From: an uncultured Opitutia bacterium
GTDB taxonomy: Bacteria > Verrucomicrobiota > Verrucomicrobiia > Opitutales > Puniceicoccaceae
Direction of reading: 5' to 3'
DNA: 40,086 bases
NCBI GenBank assembly: GCA_913056175.1
Contig: CAJXLM010000022.1
Location: forward strand, 1-40,086
Shown in pieces: positions 16,018 to 24,943 of the stretch (position 1 is its first letter; every line of letters begins with the position of its first letter). The notes under the pieces are model-generated. The model did no database searches. It saw only the letters and a list, made by a program, of their open reading frames with translations, and was not told the origin of the DNA. The position numbers were made by a program, and so were the translations under genes.

Positions 16018-17225
16018 GAGGAGCGCAGGAAACGGGAGAACCGCCCGACCCTTCCGGGCCCGCGCCGCCTCGCCTGCGCGGCCTGGCGGTCCGCCTCGGC
16101 CTCGAGGGCGTAGTGGAGGACGCCGAGGACCGTGCTCGACTCCGGACCCTGCAGCTCCTCGGCCACCCAGTCGGGGTGGGAAGCGACCCGGGCGGGAATG
16201 CCGAGAACCCGCTCGGCCAGCGTGTCCACCTTCGCGAGGCGAGAGGTCCCCCCCGTGAGCAGGGCCCCCGAGGAGCCCTCGCGCAGCCGGGACTCCCCGC
16301 ACTCGTCGCGGATCAACTCGAAAAGCTCCTCCAGCCGCACCTCGAGGATGCGGTTCAGCGAGGAGAGATCGATGGCCTTGTCCCCGATGGTCAGGTCCCC
16401 GTACAGGTGCACGGTCTCACCGCGGTCGCCCGGCTCGGTAACGGCGGCGCCCCGCTCGCACTTGAGTTCCTCGGCCGCGTCGGGGAGCACCCGCAGGCCG
16501 ACGGTGAGGTCGTTGGTGAGGTGTCCGCCCCCGACCGGGATGGAGCCCGTTCGCACGATGCTCCCGTGCTCGTAGAGGGCGTAGTCGGTGGTGCCCGCCC
16601 CGATGTCGACCGTCAGGCAGCCCGCCCGCTTCTCTTCCGCGCTGGCGACCATGCAGGCCGAGGCGACCGAGGACACGATGACATCCGCCACCTTGAGACT
16701 CTGGCTGTTGACCAGGTGAATGTGTTCGGAAACCGCCTTCTCCCCGCCGTGGAGCAACCAGTAGGTCACCCCCACCTCCTCCGCCGTCATCCCCACCGGA
16801 TCCTCCACGCGGCGGCCGTCCAACCGGTAGGAGTTGCGGATGAAGTGGATGTAGACCCGGCCCGCGGCCAGTTCCTTGCTCTTCGCCTCGCGGTCCACTC
16901 GTTGCAGGTCCCGGGGGGAGACCCGATTGGAAGGATCGCGAACGCGGGTGACCGCCGGGTGGCTGGCCCCCTCGAGGTGGGCCCCGGCGAGGGCGAGGTA
17001 GACCGAGTCGATGGTCACCCCCGCCCCGGATTCCGCCCGCTCGATCAATTCCCCCAAGCGGTCGCTCGCCTGCCGGAAATTCTGGATGCGGCCCTTGGCG
17101 ATGCCCACTGAGTCCACCTCCGCCCGCCCGATGATGTTGAGGCTCTGGTCGGGGAAGACCTCCCCCACCAGTGCCCGCATCCGCGAGCTGCCTACCTCCA
17201 GTGCTGCGACCACCCGAACGCTCAT
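16014..17225 (-). CDS. ftsA: Cell division protein FtsA
   Basis: A 403-residue actin-like ATPase. Phosphate-1 motif ALEVGSSRMRALVGEV is at the N-terminus, the FtsA-specific 1C domain follows (about 85-165), then phosphate-2 TVDIGAGTTDYAL and the adenosine motif ALLTGGTSRLAKV. The basic C-terminal end (RRRGPGRVGRFSRFLRSS) fits the amphipathic membrane-targeting helix. FtsA anchors FtsZ to the inner membrane and recruits later division proteins. It starts 15 bases after the ftsQ stop and overlaps the ftsZ-like gene by 4 bases. The motifs are normal, in contrast with the degraded FtsZ next to it. Confidence 0.95.
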   Translation of the reverse strand: MSVRVVAALEVGSSRMRALVGEVFPDQSLNIIGRAEVDSVGIAKGRIQNFRQASDRLGELIERAESGAGVTIDSVYLALAGAHLEGASHPAVTRVRDPSNRVSPRDLQRVDREAKSKELAAGRVYIHFIRNSYRLDGRRVEDPVGMTAEEVGVTYWLLHGGEKAVSEHIHLVNSQSLKVADVIVSSVASACMVASAEEKRAGCLTVDIGAGTTDYALYEHGSIVRTGSIPVGGGHLTNDLTVGLRVLPDAAEELKCERGAAVTEPGDRGETVHLYGDLTIGDKAIDLSSLNRILEVRLEELFELIRDECGESRLREGSSGALLTGGTSRLAKVDTLAERVLGIPARVASHPDWVAEELQGPESSTVLGVLHYALEAEADRQAAQARRRGPGRVGRFSRFLRSS

Positions 17226-17240
17226 CGCCCTCCCTTTTTC

Positions 17241-18158
17241 TCAGCCCGCGCGTTCCCGTGCAACCACCACGGGCACGGATTCCCCGAAGCGGAGGTCGAC
17301 CCTCTCCAGCCCGTCGACCTCCTCCGTCTGGACCACATCGAGGATATCGCGGAGCCGCTGCAACTGGCCGCGGTAGTCCCCAAGGGCAAAGAGCACGTCC
17401 CGCACCACCGTGGAGTGAACGCGCACCGTCGAGTAGGGGTCTTCCCTGCCCGGGGAGAAGCCGGAGAGGTCGACAATCCTCCAGGTGGCGGCGATTCCCG
17501 GGTAGGCGGCCCGCGCCGTGTCGAGCAAGTCCGTGATCTCCCGGAAGCCCTCGAGCGGCTCGTAGCGCCCCTGCCCCGTCGCCCGCAGGCGCACCCCCGT
17601 GAGGAAAGGCAGGGTGCCCGTCCGCTGGCCGGAGAGCCCCCGGCCCTCGTAGACCACCCCGTCCCGGCCCACGAGGAGCACCTTGCGCTCCGCCCCCTCG
17701 CGCACCACCAGCCGGGCGACCGGTACCCGTTCCTCCACCGTTACCTGGAGCGCGTCCGGGAACCGGCGCCGGACCGTGGCCGCGCGCACCTGGGGATCCT
17801 CCTGCAGGCGTTCCCGCAGGGCGAAGATGTCCAACTCCGGCAACCGGGCCCCCGCGGGCAGCGCCAGCCGACTCTCCAGCCATGCCCGGTCGAGGGTGCC
17901 ATCGGTTTCGTAGAGAATCTCCCGTACCGGCTCGCCCACCTCCGGGCCCGGCAAACCCGCGCCCGGGAAGAGCAGACGATAGCTCCCGTAGATGGCCAGC
18001 GCCGCGATGGCCACCGCCAGCGCCCAGACCCAGCCCCGGCGCGATCGCGAGCGCCGCCCGCCTCCCCGCCGGCGGGCCGACGGTCCCACCGGCTGCGGGA
18101 TCTTCTGCCAGGAGGGGTTGCGCGGAGGTCGCGCTTGCCGGGAGGGGGGACGGCTCAT
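17241..18158 (-). CDS. ftsQ: Cell division protein FtsQ
   Basis: A 305-residue bitopic protein: a very basic cytoplasmic lead (to about residue 45), one membrane segment (about 45-63, VWALAVAIAALAIYGSY), then a POTRA domain with the family wording LPELDIFALRERLQEDPQVRAA, split here over FALRERL and EDPQVRAATVRRRFP, then VEERVPVA and a beta domain. FtsQ links early division proteins to FtsW and FtsI. The start is fixed by GGGAGG 7 bases upstream of the ATG, and that ATG overlaps the ddl stop as ATGA. Upstream in-frame residues lack sense. Sequence conservation is low, as is usual for FtsQ, so position in the cluster supports the call. Confidence 0.88.
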   Translation of the reverse strand: MSRPPSRQARPPRNPSWQKIPQPVGPSARRRGGGRRSRSRRGWVWALAVAIAALAIYGSYRLLFPGAGLPGPEVGEPVREILYETDGTLDRAWLESRLALPAGARLPELDIFALRERLQEDPQVRAATVRRRFPDALQVTVEERVPVARLVVREGAERKVLLVGRDGVVYEGRGLSGQRTGTLPFLTGVRLRATGQGRYEPLEGFREITDLLDTARAAYPGIAATWRIVDLSGFSPGREDPYSTVRVHSTVVRDVLFALGDYRGQLQRLRDILDVVQTEEVDGLERVDLRFGESVPVVVARERAG

Positions 18159-19102
18159 CCGCGTCCCTCCCGGAAACGCTCGAGGGCCGGGGCCGCCATC
18201 GCCCGGACCAGGGCGGGCAGGTCCAGCCCGTGCGCGGCGGCGGAGCGCGGGTAGAGGCTCTGCGCGGTCATGCCCGGCAGCGTGTTGATCTCCAGGAACC
18301 ACGGCTTTGCCCCCTCCAGGCGGAAATCGACCCGCCCAAAGTCCCGGCACCCGCAGGCCCGGAAAGCCGTCCGGGCGAGCCCGGCCACCGCGGCGGCCTC
18401 CCCCTCCGAGAGCTTTGCGGGGGCCCGGTAGCGGGAGGCTCCCTCCGTGTACTTGTGCTCGTAGTCAAAGATCTCCTGGTCCGGGAGCACCTCGACGATC
18501 CCGAGCACCTCGTCCCCGAGCATTCCCACCGAGATTTCCCGGCCCGGCACGAAGCGCTCGAACAACCACTCCCCCTCCCCGAGCGCGGCCAGACCCTGCT
18601 CCACCTCGGCGAGGCCTCGCCAGAGGTGTACGCCCACGCTGCTCCCGCCCCGGCGCGGCTTGGCCACGCAGGCCTCCCCCAGGCGGTCGCGGAGGGCCTC
18701 GGCGGTCGGACCACCCGGCCCACTCCCATTCCAGCCCGGCGGTACCGGCACGCCGGCCGCGGCGACCCTGTCCCGGGCGGCCACCTTGTCCATGCAGAGC
18801 CGGCTGGCCCGCGCGTCGGACCCCGCGTAGGCGAAGCCGGCCGCCTCCAGTTCCGCCTGCAGGGTTCCGTCCTCCCCGTACTCCCCGTGGAGGATCGGGA
18901 GGATCACCTCGCGTCCGGGATCGAGACCGGGGGGGAGGGAGGGTTTGGCGAGCTCCACCGCCCGAACGACCGGCCCCTCCGCTTCCCCCGGAACCCTGCA
19001 CCGCAACGCCTCGCGCACCGTGGCCCCACTCCGCAGGGAGACCTCCCGCTCCGGCCCGACCCCGCCGAAGAGGACGACGATCGACGGGTGCGGCGAGCTC
19101 AT
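18155..19102 (-). CDS. ddl: D-alanine--D-alanine ligase
   Basis: A 315-residue ATP-grasp ligase. GPEREVSLRSG at the N-terminus, LHGEYGEDGTLQ, YAGSDARASRLCMDK, KPRRGGSSVGV and LEINTLPGMT are the family landmarks. The omega-loop HKY keeps the Tyr of D-Ala-D-Ala enzymes, so there is no sign of D-Ala-D-Lac specificity. It makes the terminal dipeptide used by MurF. The start is ATG 19102, preceded at 8 bases by GGGGAGG and overlapping the murC/B stop as ATGA; the GTG at 19111 lies inside that ribosome site and is disfavoured. Confidence 0.96.
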   Translation of the reverse strand: MSSPHPSIVVLFGGVGPEREVSLRSGATVREALRCRVPGEAEGPVVRAVELAKPSLPPGLDPGREVILPILHGEYGEDGTLQAELEAAGFAYAGSDARASRLCMDKVAARDRVAAAGVPVPPGWNGSGPGGPTAEALRDRLGEACVAKPRRGGSSVGVHLWRGLAEVEQGLAALGEGEWLFERFVPGREISVGMLGDEVLGIVEVLPDQEIFDYEHKYTEGASRYRAPAKLSEGEAAAVAGLARTAFRACGCRDFGRVDFRLEGAKPWFLEINTLPGMTAQSLYPRSAAAHGLDLPALVRAMAAPALERFREGRG

Positions 19103-21345
19103 CGCGTGCACCTCCCCGCGGGCACCTCCCGGTCCCCGGGATCCCAGTGCCCCCCCAGCAACCGGACCTCCGGCTCGAGCCAGACCCCCGAGTGGTCGGC
19201 GACCCGCTCCCGCACCAACCGGACCAGCGAGAGGACCTCGGCGGCCCGGGCTCCCGGCGAGGTCAGGAAAAAATTGGCGTGCTGGTCGGAGACCCGGACC
19301 CCACCCTGCCGCAGCCCCTTCAACCCCGCTCCCTCAATGCAGGCCCCCGCCGAAGCACCCTCCGGATTGCGGAAGACGCAACCCGCGCTCGGCCCTCCCG
19401 GCTGGCGGGCCCGGCGCTCCCCCGCCATCTGCCGCATCCGCTCGCGGATCGCCGCAGGGTCCTCCCGCCCCGCCGCCTCGAGCACCGCCCGGAGAATCGT
19501 CCGCCCTTCCAGTTGCGGACAGGACCGGTAGCCGAAGGCGAGCGCCTCCCGCGGCCACTCCTCCGGCTCGCCCTCCGGCGAGAGCGTCTCCACCCGGACC
19601 ACCCGCTCCTCCATCCAGTGACCCATGGCTCCCGCATTCATGCGGAGACCCCCACCGACACTCCCGGGGATGCCCTCGAGAAACTCGAACCCCGCCCAAC
19701 CCTCGCGGGCGGCCCACCGCGCCAGCCGCTGCAACGGACAGCCCGCACCCACCCGGAAGCGGCCCGCGCCGTCCTCCGCGTCCTGCACGCCTTCCCAGGC
19801 GGGTCCGACCAACCGGAGGACCAGGCCCGGGAAGCCCTCGTCCGGCACCAGCACATTCGACCCGCGGCCGAGCTGGGCCACCGGGATCCCCAGCCGGGCG
19901 GCTCCCCGCAGGGCCGTGGCCAGCGCCGGGACATCGGCCGGCTCCGCATAGAACCGGGCCGGTCCCCCCACCCGAAAGGTCGTCAATCCCTCCAGCGGAT
20001 AATGCTCCCGGACGTCGAGCCCGAGCGGGAGGAGGTGCTCGCGGCTCCAGTGCGCCATGGCTCGTTCCCGGTCGCCCCCGGTGCCGGCGAGGGCGGCGAG
20101 GACCGGGGCCCAGGCGTGGGAATCACCGGCCCCGAGGAAGGCCCAGGTGCCCGGGGCCGGGCTCCCACCCCCTCCACCGCAACCCGGGAACTCCTCCCGG
20201 CGGGACACCCGCCCCGCATAGGGGGCGGCCGCCGCCACCGCCTCCTCGAGCAGCGCGAGCACCTCCTCCGGATCGTCCGCCCCCTTCTCGTCGGCCGGAT
20301 ACACCGGAAAGAGCCAAACCTCGTCGGCCCCGGCGAGGGCCGCGGCCAACTCCCCGGCGAGGTGGCGGGTGCGGCTGTAGCGATGCGCCTGGAAGAAGAC
20401 CCGCAGCGGTGAGGGTCCCCCCGCCGCCCGGAGCCAGCGGAGGACGGCCGCCAGCTCCCGGGGGTGGTGGGCGTAGTCCTCGACCACGGCGCGGTCTTCC
20501 CCGCGGTAGTGCCAGTCCTGCCGTCGCCAGATTCCCGGAAAGTTCCCGCTCCACCCCGTCGGGGCCGGCTCTCCCGTAGCGGCCCGGTAGGCCGCCTCCG
20601 CCGCGCGGCGGTTGGTCTGGCGGAAGCCGTCGGGCTCGGCCGGGAAGCGCTCCAGGCGGACCCCCTCCGGCCAGGACGGCTCCTCTCCGGCAGTTCCCTC
20701 CGCCGGCAGCAGCACGGTGTTTTCCGTGCGGGCCGCCAGGCGTGCCCACGCCTCCCGGAGATCCTCCGGCCGGGCATAGCGGGCGGCGTGGTCCCAATCG
20801 AAGTGGAGGAAGACGGTGATTTCCGGGGCGAAGGCCTCCATCGTCCCGTCGCTCTCGTCAATTTCCGCGACCAGCCACTCCCCGCCGCGGCAGCGCGCCG
20901 GGGCCCACCCACCGAGCGGAAGCCCCCCCACCAGGTAGTCCCAGGCGGAACCCGCCCGTTCCGCGAGGAAGGCGAGCAGGGCCGTCGTGCTCGTCTTGCC
21001 GTGGCTGCCCGCCACGGCGAGGAGGCGCTTGTCCCGGGCGAGTTCGGCAAGCCACTCGCCGCGCCGCCAGCCCCCGGCTTCCGGCGAGCGGGCCCGCACC
21101 CGTTCCAGCCAGGGGTGGTCGGGCCGGATGGCGCTGGAGCGGATCCAGCGGTGGCAGGGTGGCGGTGCCTCCCCCGGACCGAGCAGCGGCCGGCCGAGGG
21201 CGTGGTAGAAACGGGCGGCTTCCGCGGAGAGCGCGTCGTCGTAGCCGGTCACCCGGGCCCCACCCTCGTGCAGGTAGCGGGCCAGCGGCAGCATCCCCAT
21301 GCCGCCGGCTCCCAGCAGGAGGATTTCCTCGCCGGCCCCCTTCAT
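19099..21345 (-). CDS. murC-murB: MurC-MurB fusion: UDP-MurNAc--L-alanine ligase / UDP-MurNAc dehydrogenase
   Basis: One frame encodes 748 residues carrying two enzymes. Residues 1-430 are MurC: GAGGMGMLPLA, the P-loop AGSHGKTSTT (112-121), EIDESDG (161-167), DYAHHPRE (290-297) and HRYSRT (321-326). After a Gly-rich linker, residues 440-748 are MurB: TTFRVGGPA, GRGSNVLV (493-500), the FAD-site GIPGSVGGGLRMNAGA (558-573) and SAGCVFRNP (653-661). MurB makes UDP-MurNAc and MurC adds L-Ala, so two consecutive cytoplasmic steps sit on one chain, in reverse order. In MurB the residue that is Ser in the E. coli proton donor motif (AGS) is Cys656. GGGGAGG lies 8 bases before the ATG, which overlaps the murG stop. 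Confidence 0.96.
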   Translation of the reverse strand: MKGAGEEILLLGAGGMGMLPLARYLHEGGARVTGYDDALSAEAARFYHALGRPLLGPGEAPPPCHRWIRSSAIRPDHPWLERVRARSPEAGGWRRGEWLAELARDKRLLAVAGSHGKTSTTALLAFLAERAGSAWDYLVGGLPLGGWAPARCRGGEWLVAEIDESDGTMEAFAPEITVFLHFDWDHAARYARPEDLREAWARLAARTENTVLLPAEGTAGEEPSWPEGVRLERFPAEPDGFRQTNRRAAEAAYRAATGEPAPTGWSGNFPGIWRRQDWHYRGEDRAVVEDYAHHPRELAAVLRWLRAAGGPSPLRVFFQAHRYSRTRHLAGELAAALAGADEVWLFPVYPADEKGADDPEEVLALLEEAVAAAAPYAGRVSRREEFPGCGGGGGSPAPGTWAFLGAGDSHAWAPVLAALAGTGGDRERAMAHWSREHLLPLGLDVREHYPLEGLTTFRVGGPARFYAEPADVPALATALRGAARLGIPVAQLGRGSNVLVPDEGFPGLVLRLVGPAWEGVQDAEDGAGRFRVGAGCPLQRLARWAAREGWAGFEFLEGIPGSVGGGLRMNAGAMGHWMEERVVRVETLSPEGEPEEWPREALAFGYRSCPQLEGRTILRAVLEAAGREDPAAIRERMRQMAGERRARQPGGPSAGCVFRNPEGASAGACIEGAGLKGLRQGGVRVSDQHANFFLTSPGARAAEVLSLVRLVRERVADHSGVWLEPEVRLLGGHWDPGDREVPAGRCTR

Positions 21346-22472
21346 CCGGCCGACCTCCCCGAAGGCAAGCGAGGCTCGCGCGAGGAGCCCGCTGCCGCGA
21401 TTCCCTCGAGGTCGGCGACGAGATCCTCCTTGCGGTTGGCGTCGATGGCCCGGTCGAGGTTCGTCCGCATCCGGTCGCGCAGTTCCGGCCGCTCGAAGAG
21501 CGCGTCGATCTCCTCGCGCAGGCGGCCGATGTCCGCCTGGGGAAGGACCACGCATCCCCCCTGGGATTCGAGGAAACGGGCGTTGGCCATCTGGTGTTCG
21601 TCCCCGGAGTGCGGGTAGGGCACCAGCACCGAGGGCAGCCGGCACTGGGTCAACTCGGCGATGGAGCCCGCCCCCGCCCGGGAAACCGCGAGGTCGGCCG
21701 CGGAGAGGAGAACATTCATCTCCGCGCAGAAGCTCACCATACGGGCCGTACGGAGGCTCCCCTGCTCGTCGCGCTCCTCGAGGACGCCCTCCGCCCCCTT
21801 GCCCGGACCGCGCACCCCGTAGACGTGGACGCCCTCGCGGAGGAGATCCCGGACTTGCTCGTCCATCCAGCCATTCAAGGGGGCGGCTCCCTGACTCCCC
21901 CCGATCACCACGAGGAGGAGTCCCTCCACGGGGAGGCCGAGGCGCTCCCGGGCCGCCCGGCGGTCCATCCGGCGGAATTCCCGGCGGACCGGATAGCCAA
22001 AGTGGCGGATCCGGGCGGGGGACAACCCCGGCAGGGTCATGCCCGCGGGCAGGTACACCCTCTCGGCGAACCGGCGGAGGAAATGGATCGCCCGGCCCGG
22101 CTGGCGGTTGGCCTCGTGCAAGGCGAGGGGCACCCTGCGGCGAGCCGCCGCCAGGCCGACCCCGAGGGAAAGGAAGCCGCCGAAGGCGAGGACGAGGTCG
22201 GGCGGGTCCTCCCGGATCCAGCGGACCGCCTGCCCATAGCCGGCGACCAGTCCGCCGAGGAAACGGGCCAGCCGGACCGGGCTGCGCCCGGGAGCCGCCC
22301 CCGGCAGGCGGCGGACCTCGAGGTGCGGATATTTCTGGAGGAGCCGCGAGTCCACCTCCTTGCGGCTGACCACAAGGGCGCACCGATGCCCATGGGCGAC
22401 GAGCATCTCGTCCACCGCGATCCCGGGCGAGAGGTGCCCACCCGTCCCCCCGCAGACGATGAGGAACTTCAT
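21342..22472 (-). CDS. murG: UDP-GlcNAc--lipid I N-acetylglucosaminyltransferase MurG
   Basis: A 376-residue GT-B glycosyltransferase. It opens with VCGGTGGHLSPGIAV, the MurG glycine loop, and the second domain has VIGGSQGAAPLN and SRAGAGSIAELTQCRLPSVLVP, the UDP-GlcNAc pocket. MurG adds GlcNAc to lipid I on the inner face of the membrane to give lipid II. The start ATG gives MKFLIVCGG directly and overlaps the ftsW stop as ATGA. The C-terminal 15 residues are a variable basic tail. Confidence 0.96.
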   Translation of the reverse strand: MKFLIVCGGTGGHLSPGIAVDEMLVAHGHRCALVVSRKEVDSRLLQKYPHLEVRRLPGAAPGRSPVRLARFLGGLVAGYGQAVRWIREDPPDLVLAFGGFLSLGVGLAAARRRVPLALHEANRQPGRAIHFLRRFAERVYLPAGMTLPGLSPARIRHFGYPVRREFRRMDRRAARERLGLPVEGLLLVVIGGSQGAAPLNGWMDEQVRDLLREGVHVYGVRGPGKGAEGVLEERDEQGSLRTARMVSFCAEMNVLLSAADLAVSRAGAGSIAELTQCRLPSVLVPYPHSGDEHQMANARFLESQGGCVVLPQADIGRLREEIDALFERPELRDRMRTNLDRAIDANRKEDLVADLEGIAAAGSSREPRLPSGRSAG

Positions 22473-23638
22473 GCCGCGGAGCCGATCTCCCGGGGCCGGG
22501 CGAGGACCGGGGCCTCCCAGAGCCGGAAGGCGCTGAGGATCAATCCGAGGAGGGCGAAGACGAGGACCAGGTTGGAGCCGCCGTAGCTGATCAGCGGCAG
22601 CGACATTCCCTTCGTGGGGAGCAGGCCGGTGACCACGCCCATGTTGAAGAGGGCCTGCCCGCACAGGAAGAGAAGGGCCCCGCAGACAATCGTGAATTCG
22701 AACAGGTCCGGCGCCTTCCGCAGCTGGAGGAAAACCAGGAGGGTGAAGACGACAAAGAGCAGGACGACACTGCCGGTGGCCACAAAACCCAGCTCCTCCC
22801 CGACGACCGCAAAGATGAAATCGGTATGGGCCTCCGGGAGAAAGGAGAGGTGCTGTCGGCCCCGGCCCGCGCCGACCCCGCTGAGCCCGCCCGTGCCGAA
22901 ACCGAGCAGGCTCTGCCAGAGCTGGTAGCCCCCATCGCTGCGGTGGGCGGCCGGCTCGAGAAAGGCGAGGATCCGGTCGAGGCGTTCCGGGCTGCGCAGG
23001 ATGAGGGCGAGGAGCCCGGCAAGCCCGGCGGTGGCCCCGAGGAGCAGGTAGCTGAAGCGGGTCCCCGCGGCGAGCAGGAGGGCCCCGGCCACGGCCCCGT
23101 AGAGCGCGGTGGTCCCGAGGTCCGGCTCGAGGAGGAGGGCCACCGCGAAAGGCGCCACCAGCAAGCCGGGCACGAGGAAGCCGCTCCCGAAGCGGTCGAG
23201 ATGCCGCGCCTCCCGGTCCAGGTACCACGCGAGCAGGCAGAGCATCCCGAGCTTGGCCGGCTCGGAGGGCTGGAAGCGGAAAGCGCCCAGGGCGATCCAG
23301 CGGCGCGAGCCGTTCACCTCGATCCCGATACCGGGGACGAGGACCAGGGCGAGGGCGAGCAGGGAGAGCGCGGCCAGCGGCAGGGCCAGCACCCGCAGCC
23401 GACGCACCCCGAGCCCGTAGGTGCAGGCGCCGGCCCCCACGGCGACGACCAGCCAGAGGAGCTGGCGACGAAAGTAGTCGGCCCCTCCCGTCCGCCCGGC
23501 GTCCCCGGCACTGGAGAGGACCGTCAGGCCGATGGCGAGAAGGGCGCAGACCGTGAGGAGAAGGAGCCACCCCCGCAGCGGGAATCGCCCCGCCAGCGAG
23601 GGGGAGAAATCTCCGTCCGCTTCCCGCCGACTCGCCAT
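22469..23638 (-). CDS. ftsW: Septal peptidoglycan glycosyltransferase FtsW
   Basis: A 389-residue SEDS-family membrane protein with about ten hydrophobic segments. Landmarks are NGSRRWIALGAFRFQPSE, EPDLGTT with the catalytic-region Asp, HTDFIFAVVGEELGF and KGMSLPLISYGGSN. FtsW polymerises lipid II at the septum together with the transpeptidase FtsI. The start is the ATG giving MASRREADG, 31 bases after the lysM gene stop; the longer frame would overlap that gene. RodA is the main alternative SEDS member, but the dcw location and the order before murG argue for FtsW. Confidence 0.94.
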   Translation of the reverse strand: MASRREADGDFSPSLAGRFPLRGWLLLLTVCALLAIGLTVLSSAGDAGRTGGADYFRRQLLWLVVAVGAGACTYGLGVRRLRVLALPLAALSLLALALVLVPGIGIEVNGSRRWIALGAFRFQPSEPAKLGMLCLLAWYLDREARHLDRFGSGFLVPGLLVAPFAVALLLEPDLGTTALYGAVAGALLLAAGTRFSYLLLGATAGLAGLLALILRSPERLDRILAFLEPAAHRSDGGYQLWQSLLGFGTGGLSGVGAGRGRQHLSFLPEAHTDFIFAVVGEELGFVATGSVVLLFVVFTLLVFLQLRKAPDLFEFTIVCGALLFLCGQALFNMGVVTGLLPTKGMSLPLISYGGSNLVLVFALLGLILSAFRLWEAPVLARPREIGSAA

Positions 23639-23669
23639 TCGCCCCCGTGCGTCCGCTGCCGCTCCGCGC

Positions 23670-24911
23670 TCAGCTGCCGCCGCCGCTGTCCCGGCGTTCC
23701 ACCGGGACTTCCTCCACGTTGCCAAAGTCGTCGAAAATCTCGTCCCCGAAGGTTTCCTCGTCCTCGATCGGTTCCGGATCGACCGGGGTGACCGGCGGGC
23801 TCACCCGCGGGGCGGTGGGCTCGTCGGGAGCCGGGCGGACCGGCTCCACCGGTGCGGGAGCGGGCGCGGGCTCCTCCACCGATTCCACGACCACCGTCTC
23901 CTCCCGCCGGACCGGTGCGTCCGCGCCGGTGCCCCGGCCTCCTCCGGCCCCCTCGCGGACGAAGAGCACGGACCCTACCTGGAGACGGCGGGGGTTGGCG
24001 ATCCCGTTGGCCTCGAGCAGCTCGTTCACGCTCATCCCGTAGCGCGCGGCGATTTCCCCGGCCGTCTCCCCGCGGGCGACCTCGTGCTCCCCGGTCAGCC
24101 CGGAGGGAGGAGTCCCCGACCGGGAGCGGGCGGAGGGACGGGGGCTGGATCCGGAGCGAGCCGGGGCCACCTCCCCGGGGACCAGCAACTCCTCGCCGAC
24201 CCGGATGACATCACCGGAGAGATTGTTCAGGGAGCGCAGCCGACTCACCGTGGTGCCGGCCCGCTGGGCGATGCCGGATAGGGTCTCACCCCGCTGGACC
24301 GTGTACAGGCTCGTGTCCTCCCGCGCCGCGGGAACGGTCTCCGCGACGGTTTCCTCGACGACCTCCTCGCCATAACCCTGGGGCACGAGGATTTCCTGGC
24401 CGACCTGCAGCCGGGTGTCCCGGCTCATGCCGTTCGCTTCGAGGAGTGTGGGGAAGGGCACCCCGAATTCCTGGGAGATTCCCCAGAGGCTGTCACCGCG
24501 CTGCACGGTGTAGGTCTCGTAGCCCGCGGTGGGCGATGTCTCCACGACCGTTTCCTCGACAAAGGCCTCGTCCGCGGCGTTGAACCCGGAAAGGCCCTCG
24601 ACCAGCGGGGGTCCCTGCATGCCACCGTCCGGCACCGGCGCGCTTTCCCCGGCGCCGGCCGTCTCCGCCGACCCCTCCGGACGGGTGGGCGCGTACCGCT
24701 CTTCGGGACTCTCCGGGCCGGGCCCGAGCCCGTCGTTGAAGCTCTGGTCGGGCAGCACCGGGCCCTCGGCCTCCGGGTCAGCGATGTCCACCACGCTTTC
24801 CTCCCCGCGGGGCGCCACGGTCTGGCAGCCCGGTTGCAGGAAGATAGCGGAGACGAGGAAAACGTGGCCCAGCAGGACCGCGAGAAGGATGGGAAGGGTT
24901 TTCTTCATCAT
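23670..24911 (-). CDS. Triple-LysM cell-envelope protein of the dcw cluster
   Basis: A 413-residue protein with an N-terminal hydrophobic segment (MMKKTLPILLAVLLGHVFLVSAIF), then an acidic, Pro/Gly-rich linker. Three LysM domains follow, beginning YTVQRGDSLWGIS, YTVQRGETLSGIA and HEVARGETAGEIA. The tail is rich in Pro, Glu and Val and ends acidic. LysM domains bind the glycan backbone of peptidoglycan, so the protein should sit in the periplasm on the wall. A Cys follows the hydrophobic segment (LQPGC) but the lipobox is poor. It lies 32 bases after murD and 31 before ftsW, inside the division operon, so a septal role is likely but unproven. The start is ATG 24911 or 24908; the frame could begin at 24947. 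Confidence 0.88.
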   Translation of the reverse strand: MMKKTLPILLAVLLGHVFLVSAIFLQPGCQTVAPRGEESVVDIADPEAEGPVLPDQSFNDGLGPGPESPEERYAPTRPEGSAETAGAGESAPVPDGGMQGPPLVEGLSGFNAADEAFVEETVVETSPTAGYETYTVQRGDSLWGISQEFGVPFPTLLEANGMSRDTRLQVGQEILVPQGYGEEVVEETVAETVPAAREDTSLYTVQRGETLSGIAQRAGTTVSRLRSLNNLSGDVIRVGEELLVPGEVAPARSGSSPRPSARSRSGTPPSGLTGEHEVARGETAGEIAARYGMSVNELLEANGIANPRRLQVGSVLFVREGAGGGRGTGADAPVRREETVVVESVEEPAPAPAPVEPVRPAPDEPTAPRVSPPVTPVDPEPIEDEETFGDEIFDDFGNVEEVPVERRDSGGGS

Positions 24912-24943
24912 TCGTTCAGGTGTTGGATTCCCGGCCGATCGGA

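Noticed and set aside
13894-16113. Plus-strand open frame of 739 codons opposite surE and the ftsZ-like gene
   Set aside because: Antisense shadow of two recognised genes; repetitive charged and Pro-rich sequence with no family motif.
16014-17225. Glu instead of Asp in the FtsA phosphate-1 motif as a loss of function
   Set aside because: E. coli FtsA also has Glu at this place (GLEIGT), so it is normal for the family.
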